Shown here piece after piece: positions 1-9,090 of a stretch of DNA of 64,000 nt. The stretch spans positions 186,001 through 250,000 of the forward strand of contig NZ_FUYX01000003.1 in NCBI RefSeq assembly GCF_900168195.1, read 5' to 3'. Positions within the stretch are counted from its first letter, which is position 1, and every line of letters starts with the position of its first letter. Below the pieces are notes generated by a model that did no database searches, was not told the origin of the DNA, and saw only the letters and a list, made by a program, of their open reading frames with translations. Source of the stretch: Allobosea thiooxidans (lineage in GTDB: Bacteria; Pseudomonadota; Alphaproteobacteria; Rhizobiales; Beijerinckiaceae). The position numbers and the translations under genes are program-made.

Positions 1-6
1 TCCCCG

Positions 7-1062
7 GTGAAGATCGCGGTGATGGGAGCGGGGCTGATCGGCAGGCGCCACGCAGCCCATGTGATGGCAGAGCCCGGCGCCGCCCTGTCGGCGATCATCG
101 ACCCGGCTCCAGCCGGCAAGGCCTTCGCCGAGGAGATCGGCGTCGCCTGGTATCCGGCCTTCGACGCCCTCCCCGCTGGCGAAAAGCCGGACGGCGTCAT
201 CGTCGCGACGCCGAACCAGCTTCATGTCGCCAACGGGCTGGAGATGGTCGCGGCTCGCCTTCCGATGCTCGTCGAAAAGCCTATCGCCGACGGCGTCGAG
301 GCCGCACGCCAGCTGGTCCATGCCGCCGAGGCAGCCGATGCGCCGCTCCTCGTCGGCCATCACCGGCGCCACAACCCGATGATCCGCAAGGCACGCGAGG
401 CGATCGATGCCGGCCGGCTCGGCCGCATCCTGACGCTCAACGGCCAGTTCTGGCTGGTGAAGCCGGAAGACTATTTCGACGTGGACTGGCGCCGCCAGGC
501 AGGTGCCGGGCCCGTGCTGATCAACCTGATCCACGATATCGACCTGTTCCGCTATCTCTGTGGCGAGATCACCGGCGTGCAGGCGCTGAGTTCGAACGCC
601 GTGCGCGGCAACCCGGCCGAAGAGACCGCCGTCGCCCTGCTGCGCTTCGCCAATGGCGCACTCGGCACGGTCAGCGCCTCCGATACCGTGGTCTCGCCCT
701 GGAGTTGGGAGCTGACCACCGGCGAGAACCCGGCCTATCCGCGCCAGGACCAATCCTGCTACCAGATCGGCGGCACGCATGGCTCGCTGACGATCCCGGC
801 GCTCGAACTCTGGAGCCATCCGGACAAGCGCGGCTGGTGGGAGCCGCTCAGGCGCGAGCGCATTCCCTTCACGCCAGAGGACCCGCTCCAGGCTCAGATT
901 CGGCATTTCTGCGCGGTGATACGCGGCGAGGAGGAGCCGCTGGTTTCCGGCCGCGAGGGGCTGGCGACGCTTTCCGTCATCGCGGCGGTGAAGCAGGCGG
1001 CGCGTTCCGGCAGGCTGGTCGAGATCGCCGCCGAGCCCGCTCCGGCGAGGGCCTCCGCATGA
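7..1062 (+). CDS. Gfo/Idh/MocA family NAD(P)-dependent oxidoreductase
   Basis: Probable dehydrogenase of a polyol or cyclitol-type substrate using NAD(P). The N-terminus carries a Rossmann fingerprint (GAGLIG, residues 7-12), the family EKP motif lies at 90-92, and the HDIDLFRYL segment near 176 matches the conserved catalytic region. At 351 aa it has normal family length. The GTG at 7 gives the usual KIAVxGAG N-terminus, but no ribosome binding site is visible, so the true start could lie just outside the window. Its stop overlaps the next start by 4 bp (ATGA), implying translational coupling to the quinate/shikimate genes. Inference: it oxidises quinate, shikimate or a related ring compound at the head of this pathway. 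The exact substrate cannot be read from sequence. Confidence 0.85.
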   Translation: MKIAVMGAGLIGRRHAAHVMAEPGAALSAIIDPAPAGKAFAEEIGVAWYPAFDALPAGEKPDGVIVATPNQLHVANGLEMVAARLPMLVEKPIADGVEAARQLVHAAEAADAPLLVGHHRRHNPMIRKAREAIDAGRLGRILTLNGQFWLVKPEDYFDVDWRRQAGAGPVLINLIHDIDLFRYLCGEITGVQALSSNAVRGNPAEETAVALLRFANGALGTVSASDTVVSPWSWELTTGENPAYPRQDQSCYQIGGTHGSLTIPALELWSHPDKRGWWEPLRRERIPFTPEDPLQAQIRHFCAVIRGEEEPLVSGREGLATLSVIAAVKQAARSGRLVEIAAEPAPARASA

Positions 1063-1889
1063 TCAGGGGCACGACGCGGCTGATCGGCCATCTCGGCTTC
1101 CCGACCGAGAGCTTCAAGGCGCCGATGATCTACAACCCCTATTTCGAGCGCGAGGGGATCGACGCCGTCGTCGTGCCGATGGGCTGCCGCGGCGCGGATT
1201 ATCCCGACTTCCTGAAGCTGTTCTTCCGGCTCACCAACGCCCATGGCGCGCTGGTGACGATGCCGCACAAGGTCACCACCACCGGACTGGTCGACGTGCT
1301 CTCGCCGACTGCCGCGATCGCCGGCGCCTGCAACGCCGTGCGGCTCGAAGCGGATGGCCGGCTCGCCGGCGACCTGTTCGACGGCGAAGGCTTCGTGCGC
1401 GGCGTCGCACGCAAAGGGCGTGCGCTTGCCGGCGCCCGCGCCCTCGTCATCGGCGCGGGCGGCGTCGGCTCGGCGATCGCCGCCTCGCTGGCGAAGGCCG
1501 GGGTCGCGGCACTCGGCCTGTTCGACATGCAGGCATCCGCGGCCGAGGAACTCGGACGCCGGCTCGTCGCCTACTACCCTGCCCTGCGTGTCGCCACCGG
1601 CTCGAACGACCCGTCCGGTTTCGACATCGTGGTCAACGCCACGCCGCTCGGCATGAAGCCGGACGACCCGCTGCCGCTCGACGTTTCCCGCCTGCCCTCC
1701 TCCGCCTTCGTCGGCGAGGTTGTGATGGCGCAGGAGATCACGCCCTTCCTGGCCGCGGCGCGTGCGCGCGGCTGCACGGTACAGGTCGGCACCGACATGC
1801 TGTTCGAGCAGATCCCCGCCTATCTGGAATTCTTCGGCCTGCCCACGACCACGGCCGAGGATCTGCGCGCCGTCGCGCGCCTGGCTTGA
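1059..1889 (+). CDS. Shikimate/quinate dehydrogenase-like protein (AroE family)
   Basis: AroE-family oxidoreductase of 276 aa. The N-terminal substrate domain keeps the catalytic Lys in VTMPHK (residue 71), a conserved Asn in ACNAV (92) and the catalytic Asp in the GDLFDGEG stretch (108). The C-terminal nucleotide domain has GAGGVG (132-137). The family interconverts shikimate or quinate with the 3-dehydro form. The start ATG overlaps the preceding stop by 4 bp. Because it sits between a Gfo/Idh oxidoreductase and a 3-dehydroshikimate dehydratase, a catabolic role (QuiA/B- or YdiB-like, feeding dehydroshikimate to protocatechuate) is more likely than aromatic amino acid biosynthesis. The YNPYFE segment near residues 25-30 and FDGEG in place of NTDxxG suggest a divergent subgroup. 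Confidence 0.82.
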   Translation: MIRGTTRLIGHLGFPTESFKAPMIYNPYFEREGIDAVVVPMGCRGADYPDFLKLFFRLTNAHGALVTMPHKVTTTGLVDVLSPTAAIAGACNAVRLEADGRLAGDLFDGEGFVRGVARKGRALAGARALVIGAGGVGSAIAASLAKAGVAALGLFDMQASAAEELGRRLVAYYPALRVATGSNDPSGFDIVVNATPLGMKPDDPLPLDVSRLPSSAFVGEVVMAQEITPFLAAARARGCTVQVGTDMLFEQIPAYLEFFGLPTTTAEDLRAVARLA

Positions 1890-1902
1890 GAGGAGGCACG
1901 CC

Positions 1903-3810
1903 GTGATTCCATCGATCGCCACCGTCTGCGTCTCCGGCACACTCCAGGAAAAGCTCGAGGCGATCGCCGCCGCGGGGTTCAAGGCCGTCGAGATCTTCGA
2001 GAACGACCTGATCGCCTTCCCGGGCTCTCCCACGGAGGTCCGGCGCATCTGCGGCGATCTCGGCCTGACCATCGTGACCTGCCAGCCCTTCCGCGATTTC
2101 GAGGGCATGCCGGAGGGCCGCCGCCAGCGCGTCTTCGACCGGGCCGAGCGCAAGTTCGACTTGCTTCAGGAATTGGGCACCGACCTGCTTTTCGTCTGCT
2201 CCAGCGTTTCGCCCGAGGCGCTGCCGGGCATCGACCGCCTGGCCGCCGATTTCGCCGAGCTCGGCGAGCGGGCCGGCCGGCGGGGCCTGCGCGTCGGCTA
2301 CGAGGCGCTGGCCTGGGGGCGGCATGTCTTCGACTATCGCGACGCCTGGGAGATCGTCCGCCGCGCCAACCGGCCGGAGGTCGGCATCGTGCTCGATTCC
2401 TTCCATATCCTGGCGCGCGGGCTCGATCTTTCGACGATCGGCACCATCCCGCGCGACAAGATCGCGATGGTGCAGATGGCCGATGCGCCACTCTTGCAGA
2501 TGGACCCGCTCTCCTGGAGCCGGCATTGGCGCTGCCTGCCGGGCCAGGGCGATCTCGACCTCGCCGGCTTCATGCGTGCGCTGGTCTCGACCGGCTATGA
2601 CGGGGTTTTGTCGCTGGAGATCTTCAACGACCGCTTCCGGGCCGGTTCGGCCCGCTCGGTCGCGCTCGACGGCCATCGCTCGCTGATCTGGCTGCTCGAC
2701 GAAACCGCCCGGCAGATCGGGAAGCCGGTGCCCGGCGCGGTGACGATGCCGCCACCCGGGCCGGCGCAGGCGGTCGAGTTCATCGAGTTCGCCGTCTCCG
2801 AGGCGGAGCGGCCAGGCTTCGAGAAGCTCCTGCGCGCGCTCGGCTTCACCCGCGCCGGCGCGCATCGCTCCAAGGAGGTCGATCTCTGGCGGCAGGGCGA
2901 TATCCGCATCGTGCTGAACAGCGAGGCCGACGGCTTCGCCCATAGCTACCAGATCACCCATGGCACCTCGGTCTGCGCGCTGGCGCTGCGCGTGCCGGAT
3001 GCGCAGGCCGCGATCACACGGGCCAAGGCCCTGCTCGACGTGCCCCATGCCGGCGCGATCGGCCCCGGCGAGCTCGACATCCCCGCCGTGCGCGGCCTCG
3101 GCGGCAGCCTCGTCTATTTCCTCGACAAGGCCTCGGCGCTCGGCCGCTGGGCGGAGGTCGATTTCGCGGCGACCGGGGAGGCAGCGGGCGATGCCGGCCT
3201 CACCGGCGTCGACCATGTCTCGCAGAGCATGCAGTACGAGGAGATGCTGACCTGGCTGCTGTTCTATTCCTCGCTCTTCGACACGCATAAGACGCCGACC
3301 CAGGCGGTGCTCGACCCCGGCGGCGTGGTCCAGAGCCAGGTCATCGAGAGCGGCCTCGACGGCGCGAAAGGCCATGGACTGAGACTGATCCTGAACGGCT
3401 CGCAGAGCCATCGCACGCTCTCGGCCCGCTTCATCACCGACTTCTTCGGCTCGGGCGTGCAGCACATCGCCTTCGCGACCGACGACATCGCCGCGACCGT
3501 GGCGCGGCTGGTTTCGAACGGCGTTGCCATGCTACCCATTCCCGAGAACTACTATGACGACCTCGAGGCCCGCTCGGAGCTTTCGGCGCAGGAGATCGAT
3601 GCGATGAAGGCGTTGAACATCCTGTATGACAGCGACGCTGGCGGCAGCTTCCGCCAGGCCTATACGCAGACGCTCGACGGCGGGCTGTTCTTCGAGATCG
3701 TCCAGCGCGACGGCTATGCCGGCTACGGCGCGGCCAATGCCGGCATCCGCCTGACCGCACAGGCGCGGCTGGCCCGGCCGATCACCATTCCGGCCCCCGG
3801 CCACGGCTGA
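1903..3810 (+). CDS. quiC1: 3-Dehydroshikimate dehydratase, QuiC1-type two-domain protein with HPPD-like C-terminus
   Basis: Converts 3-dehydroshikimate to protocatechuate. A GTG start at 1903 follows a strong AGGAGG site and gives 635 aa. Residues 1 to about 280 form an AP-endonuclease-2/xylose-isomerase-like TIM barrel. The four metal ligands known for QuiC1-type enzymes fall at E134, D165, Q191 and E239. Residues from about 290 to 620 form a 4-hydroxyphenylpyruvate dioxygenase-like module of two vicinal-oxygen-chelate halves, with the HPPD-type metal triad H438 (GVDHV), H521 (VQHIAF) and E598 (FFEIVQR) intact. The product is the substrate of the PcaHG enzyme encoded directly downstream, so the operon forms a continuous route. 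The role of the C-terminal domain is not established from sequence. Confidence 0.92.
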   Translation: MIPSIATVCVSGTLQEKLEAIAAAGFKAVEIFENDLIAFPGSPTEVRRICGDLGLTIVTCQPFRDFEGMPEGRRQRVFDRAERKFDLLQELGTDLLFVCSSVSPEALPGIDRLAADFAELGERAGRRGLRVGYEALAWGRHVFDYRDAWEIVRRANRPEVGIVLDSFHILARGLDLSTIGTIPRDKIAMVQMADAPLLQMDPLSWSRHWRCLPGQGDLDLAGFMRALVSTGYDGVLSLEIFNDRFRAGSARSVALDGHRSLIWLLDETARQIGKPVPGAVTMPPPGPAQAVEFIEFAVSEAERPGFEKLLRALGFTRAGAHRSKEVDLWRQGDIRIVLNSEADGFAHSYQITHGTSVCALALRVPDAQAAITRAKALLDVPHAGAIGPGELDIPAVRGLGGSLVYFLDKASALGRWAEVDFAATGEAAGDAGLTGVDHVSQSMQYEEMLTWLLFYSSLFDTHKTPTQAVLDPGGVVQSQVIESGLDGAKGHGLRLILNGSQSHRTLSARFITDFFGSGVQHIAFATDDIAATVARLVSNGVAMLPIPENYYDDLEARSELSAQEIDAMKALNILYDSDAGGSFRQAYTQTLDGGLFFEIVQRDGYAGYGAANAGIRLTAQARLARPITIPAPGHG

Positions 3811-3849
3811 GGAGAATGGCAGCGCCATGACCGCGAAAGGGCCCTATCG

Positions 3850-4569
3850 ATGAGCCGCCTGATCCTTCCCTATGCGGCTCCGGATGCCGGGCAGCCCGCC
3901 TCGCTGCATCCGGACTACCGCTCGACGGTGGCGCGCAGCCCGCAGCAGCCGCCGATCATCATCCCGCAGACGCTGACCGAGGTCACCGGCCCGAGCGACT
4001 GGTCACGGCTGATGGGGCCCGCGATGGCCGACCTCACCGCCCAGCACAAGGGCGAACCGCAGGGCCAGCGCATCGTCGTCACCGGCCGCGTGCTCGACGA
4101 GGACGGGCGGCCGGTGCCCAACACCGTCGTCGAGATCTGGCAGGCGAATGCCGCCGGCCGCTACATCCACGCCAAGGACGATTGGCCGGCGCCGCTCGAC
4201 CCGAACTTCACCGGAGTCGGGCGCGTCATCACCGACGAGCAGGGCCGTTACCGCTATGTCACGATCCGGCCCGGCGCCTATCCCTGGGGCAACCACAAGA
4301 ATGCCTGGCGCCCGGCCCACATCCATCTCTCGCTGCTCGGTCCGGCCTTCGCGACACGGCTGGTCACACAGATGTATTTCCCCGACGATCCGCTGATCGA
4401 GATCGACCCGATCGCGAATGCCGTGCCGATGCCCTATCGCCAGCGCATGGTCTCGCGCTTCGATATCGGCACCACCGTGCCGAACTGGGCGCTGGGCTAT
4501 GTCTTCGACATCGTGCTCAAGGGTCGCGACCAGACGCCGTTCGAGGACGATCATGACGACGATCACTGA
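3850..4569 (+). CDS. pcaH: Protocatechuate 3,4-dioxygenase beta subunit
   Basis: Iron-binding subunit of the intradiol ring-cleaving dioxygenase that turns protocatechuate into beta-carboxy-cis,cis-muconate. It has 239 aa. The four Fe(III) ligands of the family are present at the correct spacing: Y105 (GRYIH), Y144 (GAYPW), H157 and H159 (AHIH). The C-terminus ends in an acidic, His-rich tail (FEDDHDDDH), partly encoded by the region that overlaps pcaG. It follows the dehydratase gene after a 39-nt gap and is expected to be on the same transcript. No pcaQ, pcaB, pcaC or pcaD is present in the window. Confidence 0.96.
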   Translation: MSRLILPYAAPDAGQPASLHPDYRSTVARSPQQPPIIIPQTLTEVTGPSDWSRLMGPAMADLTAQHKGEPQGQRIVVTGRVLDEDGRPVPNTVVEIWQANAAGRYIHAKDDWPAPLDPNFTGVGRVITDEQGRYRYVTIRPGAYPWGNHKNAWRPAHIHLSLLGPAFATRLVTQMYFPDDPLIEIDPIANAVPMPYRQRMVSRFDIGTTVPNWALGYVFDIVLKGRDQTPFEDDHDDDH

Positions 4570-5254
4570 TCTGGAAAGCCGCAACGCCGCGCCGCGGCAG
4601 GACAGCCAGGACCCGTCGATCTTCGGCCAGACGCCCTGGCAGACGGTCGGCCCGTATTTCCATTACGGCCTGCCCTGGAAGGGCGGCGCCGATCTGGTCG
4701 GCCCCTCGGAGATGGGCGCCCGCCCCGACCTGATGCCGCCGGAGCATTTCCTGCTCTCGGGCTCGAATGTCTCGGGCACGCCGGAGGGCGAGGTCATCGC
4801 GCTCGCCGGCTGCGTCTATGATGCCGATGGCAAGCCGATCGAGGACGCGATGATCGAGATCTGGCAGGCCAATGCCAATGGCCGCTATGCCAGCCCGGAC
4901 GACGATCGCGCGGATGTCGCGCTCGACCAGCATTTCGTCGGCTTCGGCCGCGCCTCGACCGACAAGGCCGGCGTCTTCCGCTTCCGCACCATCCGCCCCG
5001 GCCGCGTGCCCGGCCCCGGCAACAGCCTGCAGGCGCCGCATATCGCGCTCTCGGTCTTCGGCCGCGGCCTGCTGAAGCGCCTGCCGACCCGGCTCTATTT
5101 CGCCGATGGCGAGGGCAACGAGACCGACCCGATCCTCGCGCTCGTGCCCGAGGCGCGACGCCACACCCTGATCGCCCAGCGCAAGCCGGACGGGACGTGG
5201 CGGCTTGACATCAACCTCGCCGGCGAGAACGAGACGGTATTCTTCGATCTGTAG
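4553..5254 (+). CDS. pcaG: Protocatechuate 3,4-dioxygenase alpha subunit
   Basis: Structural partner of PcaH in the (alpha-beta)n protocatechuate 3,4-dioxygenase, 233 aa. It shares the intradiol dioxygenase fold (IEIWQANANGRY segment, RTIRPG strand) but replaces the beta-subunit iron ligands: GRVPG stands where PcaH has GAYPW, and APHIALS where PcaH has AHIHLS. That is normal for the non-metal-binding subunit. The ATG at 4553 lies inside pcaH, giving a 17-bp overlap that probably couples translation and keeps subunit stoichiometry. It is the last gene of the operon. Downstream lie two palindromic repeats and the convergent mfd gene. Confidence 0.95.
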   Translation: MTTITDLESRNAAPRQDSQDPSIFGQTPWQTVGPYFHYGLPWKGGADLVGPSEMGARPDLMPPEHFLLSGSNVSGTPEGEVIALAGCVYDADGKPIEDAMIEIWQANANGRYASPDDDRADVALDQHFVGFGRASTDKAGVFRFRTIRPGRVPGPGNSLQAPHIALSVFGRGLLKRLPTRLYFADGEGNETDPILALVPEARRHTLIAQRKPDGTWRLDINLAGENETVFFDL

Positions 5255-5272
5255 AGGGCTGCCGGAACCAGG

Positions 5273-5373
5273 CCGTCATTGCGAGCGCAGCGAAGCAATC
5301 CAGGGGGACTGGGTTGAACGGTTCAGTCCGATCCCCCTGGATTGCTTCGTCGCTTCGCTCCTCGCAATGACGG
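5273..5373. repeat. Palindromic intergenic repeat, family A, copy 1
   Basis: About 101 bp of dyad symmetry in the gap between convergent pcaG and mfd. The outer ends read CCGTCATTGCGAG and CTCGCAATGACGG. A second, perfect 14-bp inner stem (GCAATCCAGGGGGA with its complement) encloses a short loop. Related copies are at 16283, 24910 (collapsed) and 55422. Confidence 0.85.
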
Positions 5374-5389
5374 TGGACCGCTGCCACAG

Positions 5390-5493
5390 CGTCATGCTCG
5401 GGCTTGACCCGAGCATCTCAGGACGAGAAGGCGCCCGCTCCCTTTCCGGCAAGAGATTCTCGGGTCTGCGCTGCGCTCCGCCCGAGGATGACG
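5390..5493. repeat. Palindromic intergenic repeat, family B, copy 1
   Basis: About 104 bp starting CGTCATGCTCGGGCTTGACC and ending CCCGAGGATGACG, directly after the family A copy. It contains the hairpin CTCGGGCTTGACCCGAG. Related copies lie at 9091 and 63317. Confidence 0.75.
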
Positions 5494-5512
5494 CACTTCA
5501 AAGGGCGGCCGC

Positions 5513-8500
5513 TCAGGCCGCCTTCTTCCTTTCGGCGATCCGCGCGAGATCGGTCAGCAGCCGGCGCGTCGCCTTGAGCCGCTGCTCGACCGTGTCGAAA
5601 TCGTCGATGAAGACGACGCGCATGTCGGGGCGCACCTTCGCCAGCGTGCCCTGCTTGGCGACGAAGCCGACCAGCCCTTCCGGGTTGGCGAATTCGTTGT
5701 TGCGGAAGGCGACGATGATGCCCTTCGGCCCGGCCTCGACCTTCTCGACATTGGCGCGCTTGCAGAGCGCCTTGATCGCGACGATCTCCAGCAGCTGGTT
5801 GACCTCCTCCGGCAGTGGGCCGAAGCGATCGACCAGCTCGGCGCCGAAGGATTGCAACTCGGCATCGTCGTCCATGGTTGAGAGGCGCTTGTAGAGCGTC
5901 AGCCTCAGAGTCAGGTCGGCGACATAGTGCTCGGGGATCATGACGGGCGCGCCGACCTGGATCGCCGGCGACCATTGCGTCTCGGTCTCGAACTCGATGC
6001 CGGCCTTGAGCGCCGCCACCGCCTCTTCCAGCATCTGCTGGTAAAGCTCGTAGCCGACTTCCTTGATATGGCCGGACTGCTCATCGCCGAGCAGGTTGCC
6101 GGCGCCGCGGATATCGAGGTCGTGGCTGGCGAGCTGGAAGCCGGCGCCGAGCGTGTCGAGCGATTGCAGCACTTTCAGCCGCTTGTCGGCCTGCTCGGTC
6201 AGCTTGCGGTTGGCCGGCACCGTGAAGAGCGCATAGGCGCGCGTCTTCGAGCGGCCGACGCGGCCGCGCAGCTGATAGAGCTGAGCGAGGCCGAACATGT
6301 CGGCACGATGCACGATCAGCGTGTTCGCGGTCGGGATGTCGAGGCCCGACTCGACGATCGTGGTCGAGAGCAGGATGTCATACTGGCCCTCGTAGAAGGC
6401 CGTCATCACATCTTCCAGCGTGCCGGCGGCCATCTGGCCATGGGCGATGCCGACCTTGCACTCCGGCACCTGCTTGTCGAGGAAGTCCTTGACGTCCGCG
6501 ATGTCCTCGATGCGCGGCACGACATAGAAGCTGCGCCCGCCCCGGTAGCGCTCGCGCAGCAGCGCCTCGCGAACGATCAGCGGGTCGAAGGGCGTGACGA
6601 AGGTGCGCACGGCCAGACGATCGACCGGCGGGGTCGCGATGATCGAAAGCTCGCGCACCCCGGTCATGGCGAGCTGCAGCGTGCGCGGGATCGGCGTCGC
6701 CGACAGCGTCAGCATGTGCACCTCGGCGCGCAGTTCCTTCAGCTTCTCCTTGTGGGCGACACCGAAATGCTGCTCCTCGTCGACGATGACGAGGCCGAGA
6801 TCCTTGAAGTCGACGCCCTTGCCGAGCAGTGCATGCGTGCCGACGACGATGTCCATCGTGCCGTCCTTGGCACCCTGCTTCACCGCCTTCAGATCGGCCG
6901 AGCCGACGAAGCGCGAGGCCTGCCCGACCTTGACCGGCAAGCCGGCAAAGCGATCCGCGAAATTGCGGTAGTGCTGGCGCGCGAGCAGCGTCGTCGGCAC
7001 GACGACCGCAACCTGCTTGCCGTTCATCGAGGCGGCGAAAGCAGCGCGCAGCGCCACCTCGGTCTTGCCGAAGCCGACATCGCCGCAGACGAGCCGGTCC
7101 ATCGGGCGTCCGGCCCCGAGATCGTCGAGCACGGCATCGATGGTGTTCTGCTGGTCCTCGGTCTCCTCATAGGGGAAGCGGGCACAGAACTCGTCATAGA
7201 CACCCTCCGGCGGCACCAGGCGCGGCGCATCCTTGAGGGCGCGCGCCGCCGCGATCTGGATGAGCTTGCCCGCCATCTCGCGGATGCGCTGCTTGAGCTT
7301 GGCCTTGCGCGCCTGCCAGCCGCCGCCGCCGAGCCGATCGAGCTGGACCTCGGTGTCCTCCGAGCCGTAGCGGGAAAGCAGTTCGATGTTCTCGACCGGC
7401 AAAAACAGCTTGGAATCGCCGGCATAATGGATTTCCAGGCAATCATGCGGCGCGCCGGCCGCCGTGATCGATTGCAGGCCGACGAAGCGGCCGATGCCAT
7501 GGTCGACATGGACGACGAGATCGCCCGGCGCGAGCGAGGAGAGCTCGGCGATGAAGTCCTGCGGCCGCTTGGTCTTGCGGCGCGGCCGGACGAGGCGGTC
7601 GCCGAGGATATCCTGCTCGCCGATGACGGCGAGGCGCCCGGCCTCGAAGCCGCTCTCGAAGCCCCAGACCGCGAGCGCCACCGTGCCGGGCTTAAGATCG
7701 AAGGCGGCGCGCAACGAGCCCGTCATCTGCACGCTCTTCAGGCCATGATCCTCGAGCACATGGGCAAGGCGCTCGCGCGAGCCTTCCGACCAGGCGGCGA
7801 GGATGACGCGCTTGCCTTCGGCCTCCAGCGCGCGGACATGGGCGACGGCGGCCTCGAAGACGCTGCCAGACTCGCCGGCGCGCTCGGCCGCGAAGCTGCG
7901 GCCCTGCTTGCCGCCAAGGTCGAGGATCAGCTTGCCCTCGCTGTCGGGCAGCTGGAACGGCGTCAGGCTCGCGACGCCGGAGACATCGACCACGCCGCGC
8001 CAATCGGCCGGCGAGAGATAGAGCGCCTCGGGCGGCAGCGGCTTGTAGGGAATGCCGCCTGCCCCGCCTGGCTGCTCCAGCGCCGCCTTCCGGGCGTCGT
8101 AATAATCCTTGATCAGGCTGATGCGCTCGCCGACCGCGTCCTCGGCCTGATGGTCGAGCACGACGGGCACGTCGGGCAGATAGGTGAAGAGCGTGTCGAG
8201 CTTTTCGGCCAGCAGCGGCAGCCAGTGCTCCAGCCCGGCCGGACGACGGCCTTCGCTGACCGCCTCATAGAGCGTGTCGTCGCGGCCGGGCGTGCCGAAG
8301 GTCGAAATGTAGGACTGGCGGAAGCGGCGGATGCTCTCGCTCGTCATCTGCGCTTCCGACATCGGCACGAGATCGAGCCCGCGCAATTGTCCGGTGGTGC
8401 GCTGCGTCTCCGGATCGAAGGTGCGGATCGATTCCAGCGCGTCGCCGAAGAAGTCGAGCCGGATCGGCGCCGGCATGCCCGGCGGGAAGAGATCGACGAT

Positions 8501-9064
8501 GCCGCCGCGCACGGCGAATTCGCCGGTCTCGCGCACCGTCGAGGTGCGCAGATAGCCGTTGATGTCGAGCCAGCGCGCCAGCTCCTCGATATCGACCATG
8601 TTGCCCGGCGCGGCGGAAAAGCTCTCCGAGGCCACTTTCCCGAAGGCGGGCACGCGCTGGAGCGCGGCGTTGACGGTGGTCAGCAGCAGGCGCGGCCGCT
8701 CGCCGGACTTGGTCTTGGCCAGGCGCGAGAGCGTCGTCATCCGGTGCGCCACAATGGCGGGCGCGGGCGAGACACGGTCATAAGGCTGGCAATCCCAGGC
8801 CGGGAAGCTCATCACCTCGAGATCGGGTGCAACGAATTGCAGCGCGTTCTCAAGTACCTGCAGGCGCTGGCCGTCACGGGCGATGAAGACGAGCAGCGCC
8901 GGCCCCTCGGCCTTCTTGGCGCGGGCGCGGGTCAAATCGGCGAGCACGACGGCGTCGAATCCATCCGGCACTCCGGCGAGCGTCGGCTTGTCGCCACGCT
9001 TCAGCGCATCGAGGATGCGGTCGAGCTGGGGCTTTGCGATCTGGCTGGGAGGAGGAATGCTCAT
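5513..9064 (-). CDS. mfd: Transcription-repair coupling factor
   Basis: ATP-driven translocase that removes RNA polymerase stalled at DNA lesions and recruits UvrA. It has 1183 aa, full length for the family. The N-terminus holds UvrB-like domains. A CarD-like RNA polymerase interaction domain follows near residues 510-575 (GDLVVHVDHGIGRFVGLQ). The RecG-like helicase core carries Walker A CGDVGFGKTE near 660 and a DEEQHFG box near 760, followed by the translocation motif and the C-terminal TRCF domain. It lies downstream of sdhE on the same strand, separated by a family B repeat, and converges with pcaG. The neighbouring divergent recG gene matches the usual alphaproteobacterial arrangement. 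Confidence 0.97.
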   Translation of the reverse strand: MSIPPPSQIAKPQLDRILDALKRGDKPTLAGVPDGFDAVVLADLTRARAKKAEGPALLVFIARDGQRLQVLENALQFVAPDLEVMSFPAWDCQPYDRVSPAPAIVAHRMTTLSRLAKTKSGERPRLLLTTVNAALQRVPAFGKVASESFSAAPGNMVDIEELARWLDINGYLRTSTVRETGEFAVRGGIVDLFPPGMPAPIRLDFFGDALESIRTFDPETQRTTGQLRGLDLVPMSEAQMTSESIRRFRQSYISTFGTPGRDDTLYEAVSEGRRPAGLEHWLPLLAEKLDTLFTYLPDVPVVLDHQAEDAVGERISLIKDYYDARKAALEQPGGAGGIPYKPLPPEALYLSPADWRGVVDVSGVASLTPFQLPDSEGKLILDLGGKQGRSFAAERAGESGSVFEAAVAHVRALEAEGKRVILAAWSEGSRERLAHVLEDHGLKSVQMTGSLRAAFDLKPGTVALAVWGFESGFEAGRLAVIGEQDILGDRLVRPRRKTKRPQDFIAELSSLAPGDLVVHVDHGIGRFVGLQSITAAGAPHDCLEIHYAGDSKLFLPVENIELLSRYGSEDTEVQLDRLGGGGWQARKAKLKQRIREMAGKLIQIAAARALKDAPRLVPPEGVYDEFCARFPYEETEDQQNTIDAVLDDLGAGRPMDRLVCGDVGFGKTEVALRAAFAASMNGKQVAVVVPTTLLARQHYRNFADRFAGLPVKVGQASRFVGSADLKAVKQGAKDGTMDIVVGTHALLGKGVDFKDLGLVIVDEEQHFGVAHKEKLKELRAEVHMLTLSATPIPRTLQLAMTGVRELSIIATPPVDRLAVRTFVTPFDPLIVREALLRERYRGGRSFYVVPRIEDIADVKDFLDKQVPECKVGIAHGQMAAGTLEDVMTAFYEGQYDILLSTTIVESGLDIPTANTLIVHRADMFGLAQLYQLRGRVGRSKTRAYALFTVPANRKLTEQADKRLKVLQSLDTLGAGFQLASHDLDIRGAGNLLGDEQSGHIKEVGYELYQQMLEEAVAALKAGIEFETETQWSPAIQVGAPVMIPEHYVADLTLRLTLYKRLSTMDDDAELQSFGAELVDRFGPLPEEVNQLLEIVAIKALCKRANVEKVEAGPKGIIVAFRNNEFANPEGLVGFVAKQGTLAKVRPDMRVVFIDDFDTVEQRLKATRRLLTDLARIAERKKAA

Positions 9065-9090
9065 CGGAAAGGCGTCATTCTGCCAAAGGG

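Noticed and set aside
5255..5512. CRISPR-like repeats in the pcaG/mfd gap
   Set aside because: The repeats are palindromes of unequal sequence without regular spacers, and no cas gene is present anywhere in the window.
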